Shown here: piece by piece, positions 1 to 16,930 of the stretch | Position numbering within the stretch: the stretch's first letter is position 1 | Layout: every line of letters begins with the position of its first letter | NCBI RefSeq assembly: GCF_000003605.2 | Contig: NW_003105117.1 | Span: 7,046 to 35,799, forward strand | DNA: 28,754 bases | Origin: Saccoglossus kowalevskii | Lineage: Eukaryota > Hemichordata > Enteropneusta > Harrimaniidae | Direction of reading: 5' to 3' | Position numbers and translations under genes: made by a program | Notes under the pieces: generated by a model | The model's database searches: none | Seen by the model: the letters and a program-made list of their open reading frames with translations, nothing else | Told to the model about the DNA's origin: nothing

Positions 1-2143
1 GTTAGAGAGATGAGTGGACCGCATTTGAATTAGTAGTATACCAAGGTATCCAGTGATGTAATTTTACCCACAAACGGACTTGAAGTTTTTGAGCTAATTT
101 TTTTTAAACCACTTTTGTCCAAAAAAGCATATTTTTGACCTAAAATCAAAAACGCATTCTGGATATTTAAAATAAAGACAAGTTTTACAAAGTTTGTATA
201 ATAAGCTTTCAGAAAATATATAACATGCTGGATATATAATACCATCTTCATTGTCTAATTACTCAATTAAAAAGCAAGCCAAATAAACTGCATCTCTACC
301 TTAAATTCAGCAAGAAGACGGCCAAACACTCAAGATTCAGAGACCTCTCGATAAACACGTCATGCTACGCCAACGCCATCATTAGAATGAAAATGGCTTG
401 TCATACACGCCAGTGCAAAGGTCAAAATTGCAACGCCCGCTGAGTGTAGCACTGATATTTTCATATTAAATTATGAATTCGAATATATTTTTTGTCCGAG
501 TCAAACCAGAAAATTAAAAAGTGTTTTTATAAAAAAATGCAACACTTACAAAAACGCCAAACTTAATGTTTTGATTTTGAATGATGAATATGAAGGTCAT
601 TGTAAATTACATGATATTTTAATACATTCGTTGATTTTTGATCGAAAACCTATAGAACAACGTTGTATTTTAGACCTGCATACTAGTTCATCATTTTAAA
701 TTATGATTTTTGCCCAAGATTCTAAAATACCAGTAACACAAAAAGAAAAAAAACGCAGGAAATTACCACACCACTTCTGCATTTATATAAAAACCGGATT
801 TTGTGCCGGTGGTGGCGCTACTCAAATCTAATAATCGCGCCCAATAACTGTCAACTGACCCGGTATTTCAGTGATGGCTTTTTATAATGGAATGCAATTT
901 TTACAGTTTAAAAATATAATATATGTACAACAACATTTCTGACCACTTTTTTCAAGATTTCAGCATTAATTTCTTTCCGTCACTGATTCAGATCAAGGTC
1001 ATGACATCACTGAAAACCCTAGCATCACAATCTAAGCTAATTATTTATTCTGAGCATGCTCAGTTGTTCTCTCAGTGTTGTTGGGAGAGGTAATTTTGGA
1101 TGAAAATCATGAAAAAAACCCACTTAGATCCAGATTTCCAGATCTAGAAAAAAAAATTAAGTGCATATTTAGCAGAGACTTGTTCATCAACCTGCGAAGT
1201 TTCATTAATATCTGCTTCAGAATTTCTGAGAAAATTTTAGAGACATCACAGAAACAGGGACTAATTAGTAAGTTGCTGGTATTTGCGACTTGTCATGCAC
1301 CAGATAATTCAACTGCAATTTCAACCAAAATAGTATTGTGATCTTTTAACTGATAGTGTGTAATGCAAACGCTATAATCACCAGACAATGAATGTTACAA
1401 GGTATAGCTAATAAAACCATTTAAAGACACAATATGTATGAAAACATTTTTTACATTGTTTGATACTGTATATTGGTGACTGTATTTGACACTGATTCAT
1501 GGTGACATGACAACACAGTTATTGTAGCTTACATCTCAGTATTTGTTCTATGGAATTCTCTATTACACATGTACACTTCTTGTTTTGGTATGTATAATAA
1601 CAATCACTGTACATGCGTATTAGTGTTTTTTTTAGTTTATGATAAATCATACTAAGATTTACTCTACAGTATGGATTATCCAACAACATTAAAATTACTC
1701 CAAACATTGGTGATATTGTCGTCTACACAGCACATTAGGACATTGCTTTATTAACACTACATCATATATAATTTATTTTCAAGAGAGTTAAGTGCTCATT
1801 TGTGTGATCTCATTTTACAAATATGCACACACACACATAAAGTGAACCACCAGTAGACGAACAAAGGTTCTCAGTAAAAGAATGTACAAAATGACAATAA
1901 ATTGCTAGAATATCTATTTTCATTTATTTTATGTTCCACAAGTGAAATTATTATCATGCTAGAACAAGTCCAGCAATCATTCAATAAAAAATATTTTTAA
2001 TTTAGTATTCAGTATTATCGTGCCAGTTCTGTGTACTTTTTTACATTGACTTGAATAAAGGTTGAAGCTGTATTGTTGCCTATGTTTTGTATTCAGTCTT
2101 AAAGCTGTGTAAATGTACCACTGATATTGTGTATGTAACTTAC

Positions 2144-7152
<5,009 letters not shown>

Positions 7153-8207
7153 CTGTACCAAATATAGGCATGGGACTACCAAATATAAGCATGGGACTAC
7201 CAAATATAGGCATGGGACTACCAAATATAGCCATGGGACGACCAAATATAGCCATGGGACGACCAAATATAGCCATGGCACAACCAAATTTAGCCATGGG
7301 ACTACCAAATATAGCCATAGGACTACCAAATATAGCCAAAGGACTACCAAATACAGCTATGGGACTACCAAATATAGCTATGGGACTACCAAATATAGCC
7401 ATAGGACTACCAAATATAGCCAAAGGACTACCAAATATAGCTATGGGACTACGAAATATAGCCATAGGACTACCAAATATAGCCAAAGGACTACCAAATA
7501 TAGCCATAGGACTACCAAATATAGCCATAGGACTACCAAATATAGCCATAGGACTACCAAATATAGCCATAGGACTACCAAATATAGCCATAGGACTACC
7601 AAATATAGCCATGGGACTACCAAATATAGCAAAAAGACTACCAAATATAGCTATGGGACTACCAAATATAGCCATGGGACTACCAAATATAGCCATGGGA
7701 CTACCAAATATAGCCATGAGACTACCCAATATAGCCATGGGACTACCAAATATAGCCATGGGACTACCAAATATAGCCATGGGACTACCAAATATAGCCA
7801 TGGGACTACCAAATATAGCCATGGGACTACCAAATATAGCCATGGGACTACCAAATATAGCCATGGGACTACCAAATATAGCCATGGGACTACCAAATAT
7901 AGCCATGGGACTACCAAATATAGCCATGGGACTACCAAATATAGCCATGGGACTACCAAATATAGCCATGGGACTACCAAATATAGCCATGGGACTACCA
8001 AATATAGCTATGGGACTACCAAATATAGCCATGGGACTACCAAATATAGCCATGGGACTACCAAATATAGCCATGGGACTACCAAATATAGCCATGGGAC
8101 TACCAAATATAGCCATGGGACTACCAAATATAGCTATGGAACTACCAAATATAGCCATAGGACTACCAAATATAGCCATAGGACTACCAAATATAGCCAT
8201 AGGACTA
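7153..8207. repeat. 21-bp minisatellite, array 1 (about 50 units)
   Basis: The unit is ATGGGACTACCAAATATAGC plus C. The main variants are at the first bases: CCATGG, CCATAG, CCAAAG or GCTATG. Because 21 is a multiple of 3, two frames on each strand stay open for about 1 kb (heptads MGLPNIA, TTKYSHG, MAIFGSP, VVPWLYL). These open frames need no coding function. From about 7730 to 8130 the units are almost identical, which suggests recent local expansion. Confidence 0.97.
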
Positions 8208-8415
8208 CTGTAAAATGACTAATTTTCACTGGGTTTAAATTTCACTGATTTACCATTTCAGGCATATTCAGTGGGTTTTAAATTCACGGTTTCGTCATTT
8301 AGATAATGTGTTCTATGCTAAATTTTACATATTCACTGTGTTTTAATTTAGCGCATTTTTCCAGTCAGCGAAATAAGCTAAATTAAAACCCAGTGAATAA
8401 TTACCCCCTTTACAG
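8208..8415. mobile_element. 208-bp MITE inserted inside the minisatellite
   Basis: The ends are CTGTAAAATGACTAATTTTC and, reversed, CTGTAAAGGGGGTAATTATT, followed on both sides by CACTGGGTTT. The host unit GGAC-TA-CCAAA became GGAC-TA-[element]-TA-CCAAA, an exact TA target duplication at 8206-8207 and 8416-8417. A near-identical inverted copy lies at 12626-12833. Confidence 0.93.
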
Positions 8416-10008
8416 TACCAAATATAGCCATAGGACTACCAAATATAGCCAAAAGACTACCAAATATAGCTATGGGACTACCAAATATAGCCATGGGACT
8501 ACCAAATATAGCCATAGGACTACCAAATATAGCCATGGGACTACCAAATATAGCCATGGGACTACCAAATATAGCCATAGGACTACCAAATATAGCCATG
8601 GGACTACCAAATATAGCCATGGGACTACCAAATATAGCCATGGGACTACCAAATATAGCCATGGGACTACCAAATATAGCCATAGGACTACCAAATATAG
8701 CCATAGGACTACCAAATATAGCCATAGGACTACCAAATATAGCCATAGGACTACCAAATATAGCCATAGGACTACCAAATACAGCTATGGGACTACCAAA
8801 TATAGCTATGGGACTACCAAATATAGCCATAGGACTACCAAATATAGCCATAGGACTACCAAATATAGCCATAGGACTACCAAATACAGCTATGGGACTA
8901 CCAAATATAGCTATGGGACTACCAAATATAGCCATGGGACTACCAAATATAGCCATGGGACTACCAAATATAGCCATGGGACTACCAAATATAGCCATGG
9001 GACTACCAAATATAGCCATAGGACTACCAAATATAGCCATAGGACTACCAAATATAGCCATAGGACTACCAAATATAGCCATAGGACTACCAAATACAGC
9101 TATGGGACTACCAAATATAGCTATGGGACTACCAAATATAGCCATAGGACTACCAAATATAGCCAAAGGACTACCAAATACAGCTATGGGACTACCAAAT
9201 ATAGCCATGGGACTACCAAATATAGCTATGGGACTACCAAATATAGCCAAAGGACTACCAAATATAGCCATGGGACTACCAAATATAGTTATGGGACTAC
9301 CAAATATAGCCAAAGGACTACCAAATATAGCTATGGGACTACCAAATATAGCTATGGGACTACCAAATATAGCCATAGGACTACCAAATATAGCCATGGG
9401 ACTACCAAATATAGCCATAGGACTACCAAATATAGCCATGGGACTACCAAATATAGCCAAAGGACTACCAAATATAGCCATAGGACTACCAAATATAGCC
9501 ATGAGACTACCAAATATAGCCATGGGACTACCAAATATAGCCATAGGACTACCAAATATAGCAAAAAGACTACCAAATATAGCTATGGGACTACCAAATA
9601 TAGCCAAAGGACTACCAAATATAGCCATGGGACTACCAAATATAGCCATGGGACTACCAAATATAGCCATGGGACTACCAAATATAGCCATAGGACTACC
9701 AAATATAGCCATGAGACTACCAAATATAGCCATAGGACTACCAAATATAGCTATGGGACTACCAAATATAGCCATGGGACTACCAAATATAGCCATAGGA
9801 CTACCAAATATAGCCATGAGACTACCAAATATAGCCATAGGACTACCAAATATAGCCATAGGACTACCAAATATAGCCATAGGACTACCCAATATAGCCA
9901 TGGGACTACCAAATATAGCCATAGGACTACCAAATATAGCCATGGGACTACCAAATATAGCCATAGGACTACCAAATATAGCCATAGGACTACCAAATAT
10001 AGCCATCG
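8416..10008. repeat. 21-bp minisatellite, array 2 (about 76 units)
   Basis: The unit is as in array 1, but variants are mixed more evenly and show a higher-order pattern. The rare variant AATACAGCTATGG recurs at about 8781, 8886, 9096 and 9180, spaced 105, 210 and 84 bp (5, 10 and 4 units). It usually follows a run of CCATAG units. Long frames on both strands are again a result of the period and of the lack of stops in the unit. Confidence 0.97.
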
Positions 10009-11884
10009 GCTTCCAATAAATTTGTTAATTTCAAGCCCAGTATTAAAACTATTATAAAGCAGGGAAGTGGATGGTATTAGTGGTTACATTATTTTCAAAT
10101 TCCTTCTCATACGGTGTAGCTTTTTAATAATATTTAATAATATATTAGATAATATTATATTATATTATATTCATGGGAAATAAAAAACTGACCTGAGTAT
10201 CTTTTTTTTTTAGCTTTTCACACAATTGGACATCCTGTGACATATTGTTATGTTTACTTCCTAGGCTTCCTATCACTTTGTATCAGACAGTTTATCTATA
10301 TATTCCACTGACCTTGTTATAAATACTATAAATATGTGCTTACTATAACAATGAAGATGGACAACTCAGGAATTTTGTTTTAAGTAGTGTAAATTTGCAC
10401 ACATTAAAGGTAGAATGCTATTCACACCAGTGACAATTCACAAATATTCACTCCAACAACAGTAAACGTACAGTTTTAGTTAACCTCAGAGCTCATTGTC
10501 AACCTCGGCTTCATCTTTTGGATGACTACCGGGTAAAACTGTATGCAAATATACAAGTTTAAAAGCATTTATTGAATTTTATTCATTTTCATCATGGATG
10601 TCTTTTTCAACCTTCATGGTTTTATAAACCTAATTTCAACAGCTCCAGTCTAGCAAAGAAATATTTATACCAGAGCCAGTGCCACTCTGTGTGTGCTCTC
10701 TTCCCTGGTGCAGCTGTACGGCACATACAACATTCCAGTTCATATTAGAACACTGAATCGAGCTGTACCCCAGAGCTGCACACTGCTTGAGTGTAGGCTT
10801 ACAGGGGTATTTCTAGAAAAGAACTGCAAAAGGGAGCACTGCAATTCAGCGGAGCCACCAAGTAGGGAAGATAGGGTTCTCCCGCTTACCAGAGTGTAGA
10901 GTTTTTGATAATTCTAAGTTAAAATGAAGCATTTTATGGTTTCCTTGGGGCCAAAATTACTATCAGACAGGTCACAGTTGAAGACTGTGGTCACATGTGA
11001 TCCCTGATCAATCAGAATTTTATGGTTGCCAGACAATCTGCTCCCCAGGGTAAGGGAGCGCATGGCCATGGCATGAGGGTGCTGCACCCCTGTTCCCTTG
11101 TTTAAAAAAATCCCTGGCTTATGTCAAGACCATTGTTTTCATCAAATACACTACTCAGCATGTGCCAACATTTGTTATTTGACCCAAACATGGCAGACAA
11201 TACACATATGATGATAATAATAATAATTTCATTATTGAAATCACATCTATTTGCCGTTATATTTATTATGAGTCATCATGCACATGAATGGCAAAGAAGG
11301 ATTTGCAGTTATTTGTTCACATCGATGTAGCATTGCAACAAGAAACTGATTGTAGTAGCACACAATTATGCATCACCGACAAAGTTTTGCTTTCATTTGA
11401 TTCATTACTACAGTTTCCGACCGCATCTGGATGCACTTCCCTCCATAGCGATGTTATGCTACATGGAGGCGATGACGGAAACCTCATTTTTGTGGACGAT
11501 TAACGTCACTTTCATAAGAGATCGCCGAGCACGGCCGTACAAAGTACTTTGCGACATTGCTACAGATGCATGCTAGCTGACAAGGGGGTTTCGGATTAAG
11601 GTAACCAAGATGGCATCGCAGTGCTTGATTTTTCTGTGGTGTTTAAAAACAGCATCTTGTTGCAGATTTTTCTGTAATTTCCAGGTTTTTTTTTATTTTT
11701 AATTAACTGAGCATTTTACATGTGTATTTTGCCACTGAAAAGTTAGTTATGGATAACAGCACAGCAATGGTGTTTATCCATTGCATCTCAATGCTATCAG
11801 CATGACGATAATTACAGCGAAACAAAAAATGTATACTTCAGTTTTAAAATGCCTTTGGAGAAAAAAATGCGTGAAAATAAATAT
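10009..11884. other. Region without a recognised gene
   Basis: AT-rich sequence with an ATATT-rich patch at 10120-10172 and a T run near 10201. Short open frames at 10693-10899, 11121-11330 and 11288-11503 have no recognisable similarity and no supporting splice or repeat structure. I see no exon of either gene. Confidence 0.4.
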
Positions 11885-12330
11885 AAACAAGCAGCCTCTC
11901 GGCTGAGATAGCTCCGCTGTTAGCAATGCACATTTCAATCAAAGCAATGGGACTGTTTTCAACAAGAATTCGAAAATATCACTTTTTACCAAAAAAGACA
12001 AAAATAATCATTAAAATTAGGAAATAAAGATATAATCACAAAATGAACAAATCTGAGAAAGGTCCACATGTTCAATATCAAAGCAATTGGACTTATGATT
12101 TTTAACAAGAAGTCGGAAATATCACTTTTTACCAAAAATGACAAAAATATTCACCAAAATTAGAGAATTGAAGATATCATTATTAAATGAACGAATCTAC
12201 CAAAGGTACATATACACCAAGTATTAAAGCATTCAGACTTTTAGTTATCAAAAAGAAGTCAAAAAAGTAAAACATTGACACGGACGACGAACAATCACTC
12301 ATACGACAAAGTCGACAGCGGAGCTAAAAA
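11885..12330. mobile_element. Tandem-core non-autonomous element, short copy
   Basis: It has the same left end (CAAGCAGCCTCTCGGCTGAG) and right end (ACAAAGTCGACAGCGGAGCT) as the long copy at 4444-6040, but only about two and a half 157-bp units. The last unit is the terminal type (GGTACATATACACCAAGTAT). The right hairpin lost its outer left arm. Confidence 0.75.
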
Positions 12331-12625
12331 GCTATAGCATTGTCAATGCCAGTTACTTCAGTGTGAAAATCATATACTATATTTGCTCTATTAGAAGCAC
12401 ATGTAAGCCATTACAGTTACATTTATTGTATACTGGACTAATAAACTAAAAACATACTGTATTTTCTACATTAGTAGCACATATGCTTATGTAAAGAGAG
12501 GTATATTTTAAAACAAGGTATGGAACATGTATCAAAAAACTATTTTGGGAGCTACATCGATGCGCAGGTACATATTTGTAAATTATAGAATTTTTGTTAA
12601 TACATGGCTGAACCAATCAACACTA

Positions 12626-12833
12626 CTGTAAAAGGGGTAATTATTCACTGGGTTTTAATTTAGCTTATTTCGCTGACTGGAAAAATGCGCTAAATTAAAA
12701 CACAGTGAATATGTAAAATTTAGCATAGAACACATTATCTAAATGATAAAACCGTGAATTTAAAACCCACTGAATATGCCTGAAATGGTAAATCAGTGAA
12801 ATTTAAACCCAGTGAAAATTAGTCATTTTACAG
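12626..12833. mobile_element. 208-bp MITE, second copy, inverted
   Basis: It runs from CTGTAAAAGGGGTAATTATT to GTCATTTTACAG, flanked by TA at 12624-12625 and 12834-12835. Read against the reverse complement of 8208-8415 it has the same length and about three differences. Internal motifs TTTTAATTTAGC / GCTAAATTAAAA form nested inverted repeats. Confidence 0.92.
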
Positions 12834-13165
12834 TATATATAGACAAACCTAATAACAGAAAGAAAAAAACAAATAAATAAAATATGGAAACAAAATTAAA
12901 AAACATTGGACCATATACATGTACCTACATTGTAAGTGAGTAAATAAGTAAATCGTATTATAATTGGGTGAATGGGACAGAGTGAACAGAACTATACGGG
13001 CATTTCAAATTTCAACTGACAGTGCTTTTATTATATTGCACATGACCTAGTAACATCTCAGCTGATATCAAGACATATAATGTTTTGCAAACATGGTTAC
13101 TAAAATATGTTTGGTATTTCCACTAACCAAATTGCTGGTGAAAATTTATCAGATTATAACATGCG

Positions 13166-13219
13166 TGGTAAATCCACTTCGTTCACTGCGGTAAAACTGA
13201 TCGGTGAAGTGGATTTGCT
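13166..13219. repeat. Short hairpin with AAATCCACTTC arms
   Basis: AAATCCACTTCGTTCAC on the left faces GTGAAGTGGATTT on the right across a loop of about 20 nt. It may be a small foldback remnant. No flanking duplication is seen. Confidence 0.5.
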
Positions 13220-13383
13220 AAAATTAGATCAAACCTATTTCTCTGGGTAATACCACCTTGATTATTTACTGTAAAACGTGTTGAATAGCTTTATGAAATT
13301 CTACCAAATTTGACTCAATGGCTGAAGTACCAGATTCTTAATTTAGCTGGAGTGCCAACAATTTCATTTTGGGAAATATACTT

Positions 13384-13538
13384 CTGTAAAATCTGTATTA
13401 GAAGCCGCAACAGAAGGGATGCGGCTTCTATTAGAGCATGTACACATATGAGGAATAATGAATTTTTTATTCTCAATTATTCAAAAAGAATAGGTGCGAC
13501 TTCTATTAGGGATGCGGTTTCTTATACAAATTTTACAG
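13384..13538. mobile_element. MITE with CTGTAAAAT ends and TATTAGAAGC motifs
   Basis: The left end CTGTAAAATCTGTATTAGAA mirrors the right end, reversed, CTGTAAAATTTGTATAAGAA. Inner GCGGCTTCTATTAG and GCGACTTCTATTAGGG repeat the motif. TA follows the right end (13539-13540); the left flank is TT, so the duplication is imperfect. Related degenerate TATTAGAAGCACA pieces occur near 12390, 12470 and 26317. Confidence 0.65.
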
Positions 13539-13540
13539 TA

Positions 13541-14894
13541 GTACTTTATTTTAACTGGTCAAATCATTGTAAAAGTACATTTAGCTGGCAGGAGTACAAT
13601 TAGCAACATCTTGAAGTACAAAATTACAGATTAGCTAAATTAGCTAAAAATAACATGCAAGCTAAAATGTCATGCTGTAAGGACACCATACTGTAGAGTA
13701 TTGAATTGTTGCTGCCAGAAATTTTGCCATTTCAGGATTTATTGGTGTTAATGAGATCAAAATTCGGGAAATTGTTGCGACTCAGTGTCTTTATGACCCC
13801 AGCAACATGTTCGCTGATGCAAAATTTGTGTGATTTTAACCAACTCACGAAATTGTACAAACAAAGTAGTAGCAGCCACAGGCAATGAAACTCGGTAAAC
13901 TGGAGCATACTTGATTACATGTATATCTCTGTGTTAATTTGTTCTATGATGTGGTAACACACATGGGCCAGTGAAGCAGGTCAAATTTGGGCCAAAGATA
14001 TCAAACAGTGAAAGCAGTTCAATAAAAATTGTTCAAGTGACTGTGTGATAGCAACCTTGTGGAAGATGAAATGTATTTTTGAATGCAAATACAACATTTT
14101 ATGCTAAGACCTGCTGTTCAAAATAACTTTCCATCACAAACTATTAAAAAAACTGACAATTTTATATACCTGAAACAGACTAACCAATGTTGCACACTAT
14201 ATTCATACTGCTCTCAACAAAAAAAATGTATAACTTATCTATAAATTCATAACTTGCATATCATCACAGTGAGCACAAGATGGAGCAGATCAAAAACCCA
14301 TATAACCACAGCGTTACGTTTAATACTGTCAAGCCTTTTTCATTGTATGCGCTGCCTTATGTTGTCTTGAGCTTCTTGGGTTATATGTCGTCTGATAACT
14401 AGGACTGTGATAACAATGATTTATTTTGGCAAGCTTATGTGTGTATTTGCTGAATTATTTATTCAGTCCCTCCAAAAAATGTGTTGAAATTTTTAAAAAT
14501 CCTAACGAACTTGAGCAAATATCACAAAAAAGCAGAAGCGTCAGACAGTGTACGCAAAACAAAAAATATAAACTCGTGGTGTCAATAAAATTAACATTTG
14601 ATGCATGCGCAATGATATATTTGTATCTGCTGCTATTTTAGCAATAGTTCCACTGACAATACTCTGATGTCTCACTCCGTCATACTGTGACATTGTAACT
14701 AGATTATTAATTATTATGAATTTATGCTAGATGATCAATTTTGAATGAAATACAAATTGTCACTGAGGATAAGAGACGATTTTTTTTAGATATTTATTAT
14801 TACAAAATGTAAAAGTCATAGCCCAAGCACGGCTTCGCAATAATAATATCGCACCAAATTAGACTAGGCTACCATGTTTGTAGTAGTAAATAAT
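13541..14894. other. Region without a recognised gene
   Basis: AT-rich. Open frames at 13706-13888 and 14426-14641 show no family resemblance. No inverted or tandem structure stood out. Confidence 0.35.
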
Positions 14895-15000
14895 AATAAT
14901 AATCTTTATTGCATAATCGTATCAGAAAAAGTAAATTACGATAAGGATGAACAACTGATGAAGCAACAAAATGGAAGTAGTAGATAAAAGACGATTAAAC
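14895..15000 (-). mobile_element. Possible LINE 3' end fragment with ATT repeat tail
   Basis: On the minus strand the sequence reads GCAATAAAGATTATTATTAT and continues in ATT units. A poly(A)-type signal running into a short-unit tail is typical of CR1-like non-LTR 3' ends. No coding part was found, and the extent is a guess. Confidence 0.3.
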
Positions 15001-15091
15001 CATAGACTATGATTAAACGTACGAGATTGAATTTAGTTGCTGGCACTTCCGTTTGGTAAACACATACACTGGCCATATTCTAAGGGCAGAC

Positions 15092-15606
15092 TAGCCCTGC
15101 GTACAGTGCTGTGTGTACGGGGACGCGTTCGGTTGATAGATGTCCCCACCACAGCCCTGCGAACTTCCATAGACAAAGTCCGGGACTTTGAAAAATATAA
15201 CTTTTTTAATGAAATAATATGCCCAGGTACCAAAAATGATGATCGGTTACCAGATATATCNNNNNNNNNNNNNNNNNNNNNNNNNNNNNNNNNNNNNNNN
15301 NNNNNNNNNNNNNNNNNNNNNNNNNNNNNNNNNNNNNNNNNNNNNNNNNNNNNNNNNNNNNNNNNNNNNNNNNNNNNNNNNNNNNNNNNNNNNNNNNNNN
15401 NNNNNNNNNNNNNNNNNNNNNNNNNNNNNNNNNNNNNNNNNNNNNNNNNNNNNNNNNNNNNNNNNNNNNNNNNNNNNNNNNNNNNNNNNNNNNNNNNNNN
15501 NNNNNNNNNNNNNNNNNNNNNNNNNNNNNNNNNNNNNNNNNNNNNNNGTGGTGGGGACATCTATCAACCAAACACGTCCCCGTACACAGCACTGTACGCA
15601 GGGCTA
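15092..15606. mobile_element. Terminal-inverted-repeat element with 9-bp target duplication, containing an assembly gap
   Basis: The left TIR is 15092-15152 (TAGCCCTGCGTACAGTGCTG onward). The right TIR is 15548-15606, its reverse complement apart from a GT indel and about two mismatches. The direct repeat AGGGCAGAC flanks both sides (15083-15091 and 15607-15615). A 9-bp duplication with roughly 60-bp TIRs fits Mutator-like or foldback elements. The inside is mostly unknown because of the gap. A small palindrome, CAAAGTCCGGGACTTTG, lies at 15175-15191. Confidence 0.82.
15261..15547. other. Assembly gap (287 N)
   Basis: A run of N abuts the right TIR of the element at 15092-15606. Translations crossing it are meaningless. 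Confidence 0.99.
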
Positions 15607-15615
15607 AGGGCAGAC

Positions 15616-16399
15616 TAGCTGCAGTTCTGTAGCTTGGATTTGGCTTTGTCCTGGGTATTTGGGGTTGTAGTTTGTTTTCATTGTTGTGTTTTAGTAGTAG
15701 TCTTAGTTTGCCAGTGTTTGGCCATATTTCAGCAACCTTGGGGTTGCCATGGCAACATATTTACTCAGCAGTGTCTCTTTATTGGCCAAACTCTGGCCCC
15801 CAAGTTTTGTTATTTAGAATAAACCTACCCCTATTGCATATTGGATCCCAGACACTTGTGTGTGATTGTGCATCGTTATTCACCCCCTTGTGGTATGCAG
15901 CCCTATCGCAACCTGGATTTAAATATACACCGCAGACAAAGTAGTCGGACCGGATGATAAACCCACAGTCAGCTGGTGTGTTTGGGTTTACAACACCGCG
16001 GCTCACACACGTGACACGACAGCTGAATGTAGATACGTCATACAGTCCGGCGAAAGAAAAACCTGAACAAAATAAAGTTCTCACCCGTAATGTTTTTTTC
16101 TCAAATTGATGACTTGTTCCTTCGTCAGGGGTTCCATCATATTTCAACGGGTAGTCACTGTTTCACCGTAATACAATCTGTCCGTAAACGTCACGTTCAG
16201 ATAAACGTTTGCCGTGAATTTAGAGGCAGCTCACAGTACCAACACTGGTGGTGAAAGCTTCTGAGTACCTTCGTGTCGAGTAAGGTCACAGACCGTTCCA
16301 TTTCACCGGAAATGTGTTGTCATTATTTTTTAAAATGCATCAAGAATATTGTAACTGTTGAAACGTTTGTGAGCAAATAATGTACTGATAAACTGTGTA
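15616..16399. other. Region without a recognised gene
   Basis: Mixed composition. The open frames here, including a 122-codon minus-strand frame at 15779-16147, have no recognisable domain. A TTGGGGTTGCCATGGCAACA stretch near 15739 forms a small inverted repeat (GTTGCCATGGCAAC). Confidence 0.35.
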
Positions 16400-16930
16400 T
16401 ATTGGTATTAATTAATAAAAGACGAGTAAAGTGTCACACCGGTATAGTGCTCGTGAAAAACGCATTGAATTATACCCGGCATACCTATCGAATAATGAAT
16501 CGGTCATAATAGGTGATTTTCCGTACAATTGCGAGATCTCGCGAGATGCATGAAAGACGCGCGTCAAACGTCTGCCGCAAAAATCGAACGATTTGATTTT
16601 GAACTCGAATTTCCTTATTTCGTAGCTCACACCGACCGGCCGATCTTCGACACAGGAATATTGCTTCCGAATACCCTTACTTAATCGAAATTGCCTATCA
16701 TCAAATGTGGACAGCACATTATTAAGCATGGAAATGTCCCCAAAATACTTTCGCGTTTGTCGAATCCCACGCGATGTTTAACGCGACTACGACGCTATGA
16801 CCTTTGTTTGTCCTGTTTTTACGTTCGATTTCACGCATAACGCGTGATTCTCGCAGTGTACGGAAAATGGTCTATTCAATGATTCGCGAGACGGTGTGAC
16901 GTAGTCTCGCTGACGATGGAAGCAACTTTA
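16400..16930. promoter_or_regulatory. CpG-rich stretch, candidate promoter region
   Basis: CpG is visibly denser here than in most of the window (GACGCGCGTCAAACG, CGACCGGCCGATC, TTTCGCGTTTGTCG, CGCATAACGCGTG). It contains a TCTCGCGAGA motif. A 105-codon minus-strand frame (16412-16729) overlaps it but has no recognisable domain. It could be the promoter of the phospho-lyase gene on the minus strand or of an unseen transcript; this is inference. Confidence 0.35.
16537..16546. promoter_or_regulatory. TCTCGCGAGA palindromic element
   Basis: An exact match to the CGCG promoter element, bound in vertebrates by BANP at CpG-island promoters. It lies in the CpG-rich stretch. A related CGCGAGAC occurs near 16885. 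Function in this organism is unknown. Confidence 0.45.

Noticed and set aside
1075-1341. 88-residue plus-strand frame
   Set aside because: Reads like a possible small protein, but there is no family resemblance, splice support or repeat clue.
1-2143. Search for the next phospho-lyase exon (APxPDTYRG block) on the minus strand
   Set aside because: No matching codon pattern was found by eye, so the exon is most likely outside the window.
7153-10008. CRISPR array
   Set aside because: There is no alternation of repeats and unique spacers. The 21-bp units are contiguous, and the organism is a eukaryote.
8378-10057. Three overlapping frames of more than 500 residues in array 2
   Set aside because: Same artefact of period and composition; three frames open at once on both strands argue against any one being coding.
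15033-15618. Open frames with long X runs
   Set aside because: They are created by the N gap and the flanking inverted repeats.
15779-16147. 122-residue minus-strand frame with several cysteines
   Set aside because: Cysteine spacing fits no domain I know. Its upstream neighbour is a transposon, and no splice pattern supports it.
16412-16729. 105-residue minus-strand frame tested as first exon of the phospho-lyase
   Set aside because: No match to the expected N-terminal block, and no donor in the right phase was identified.
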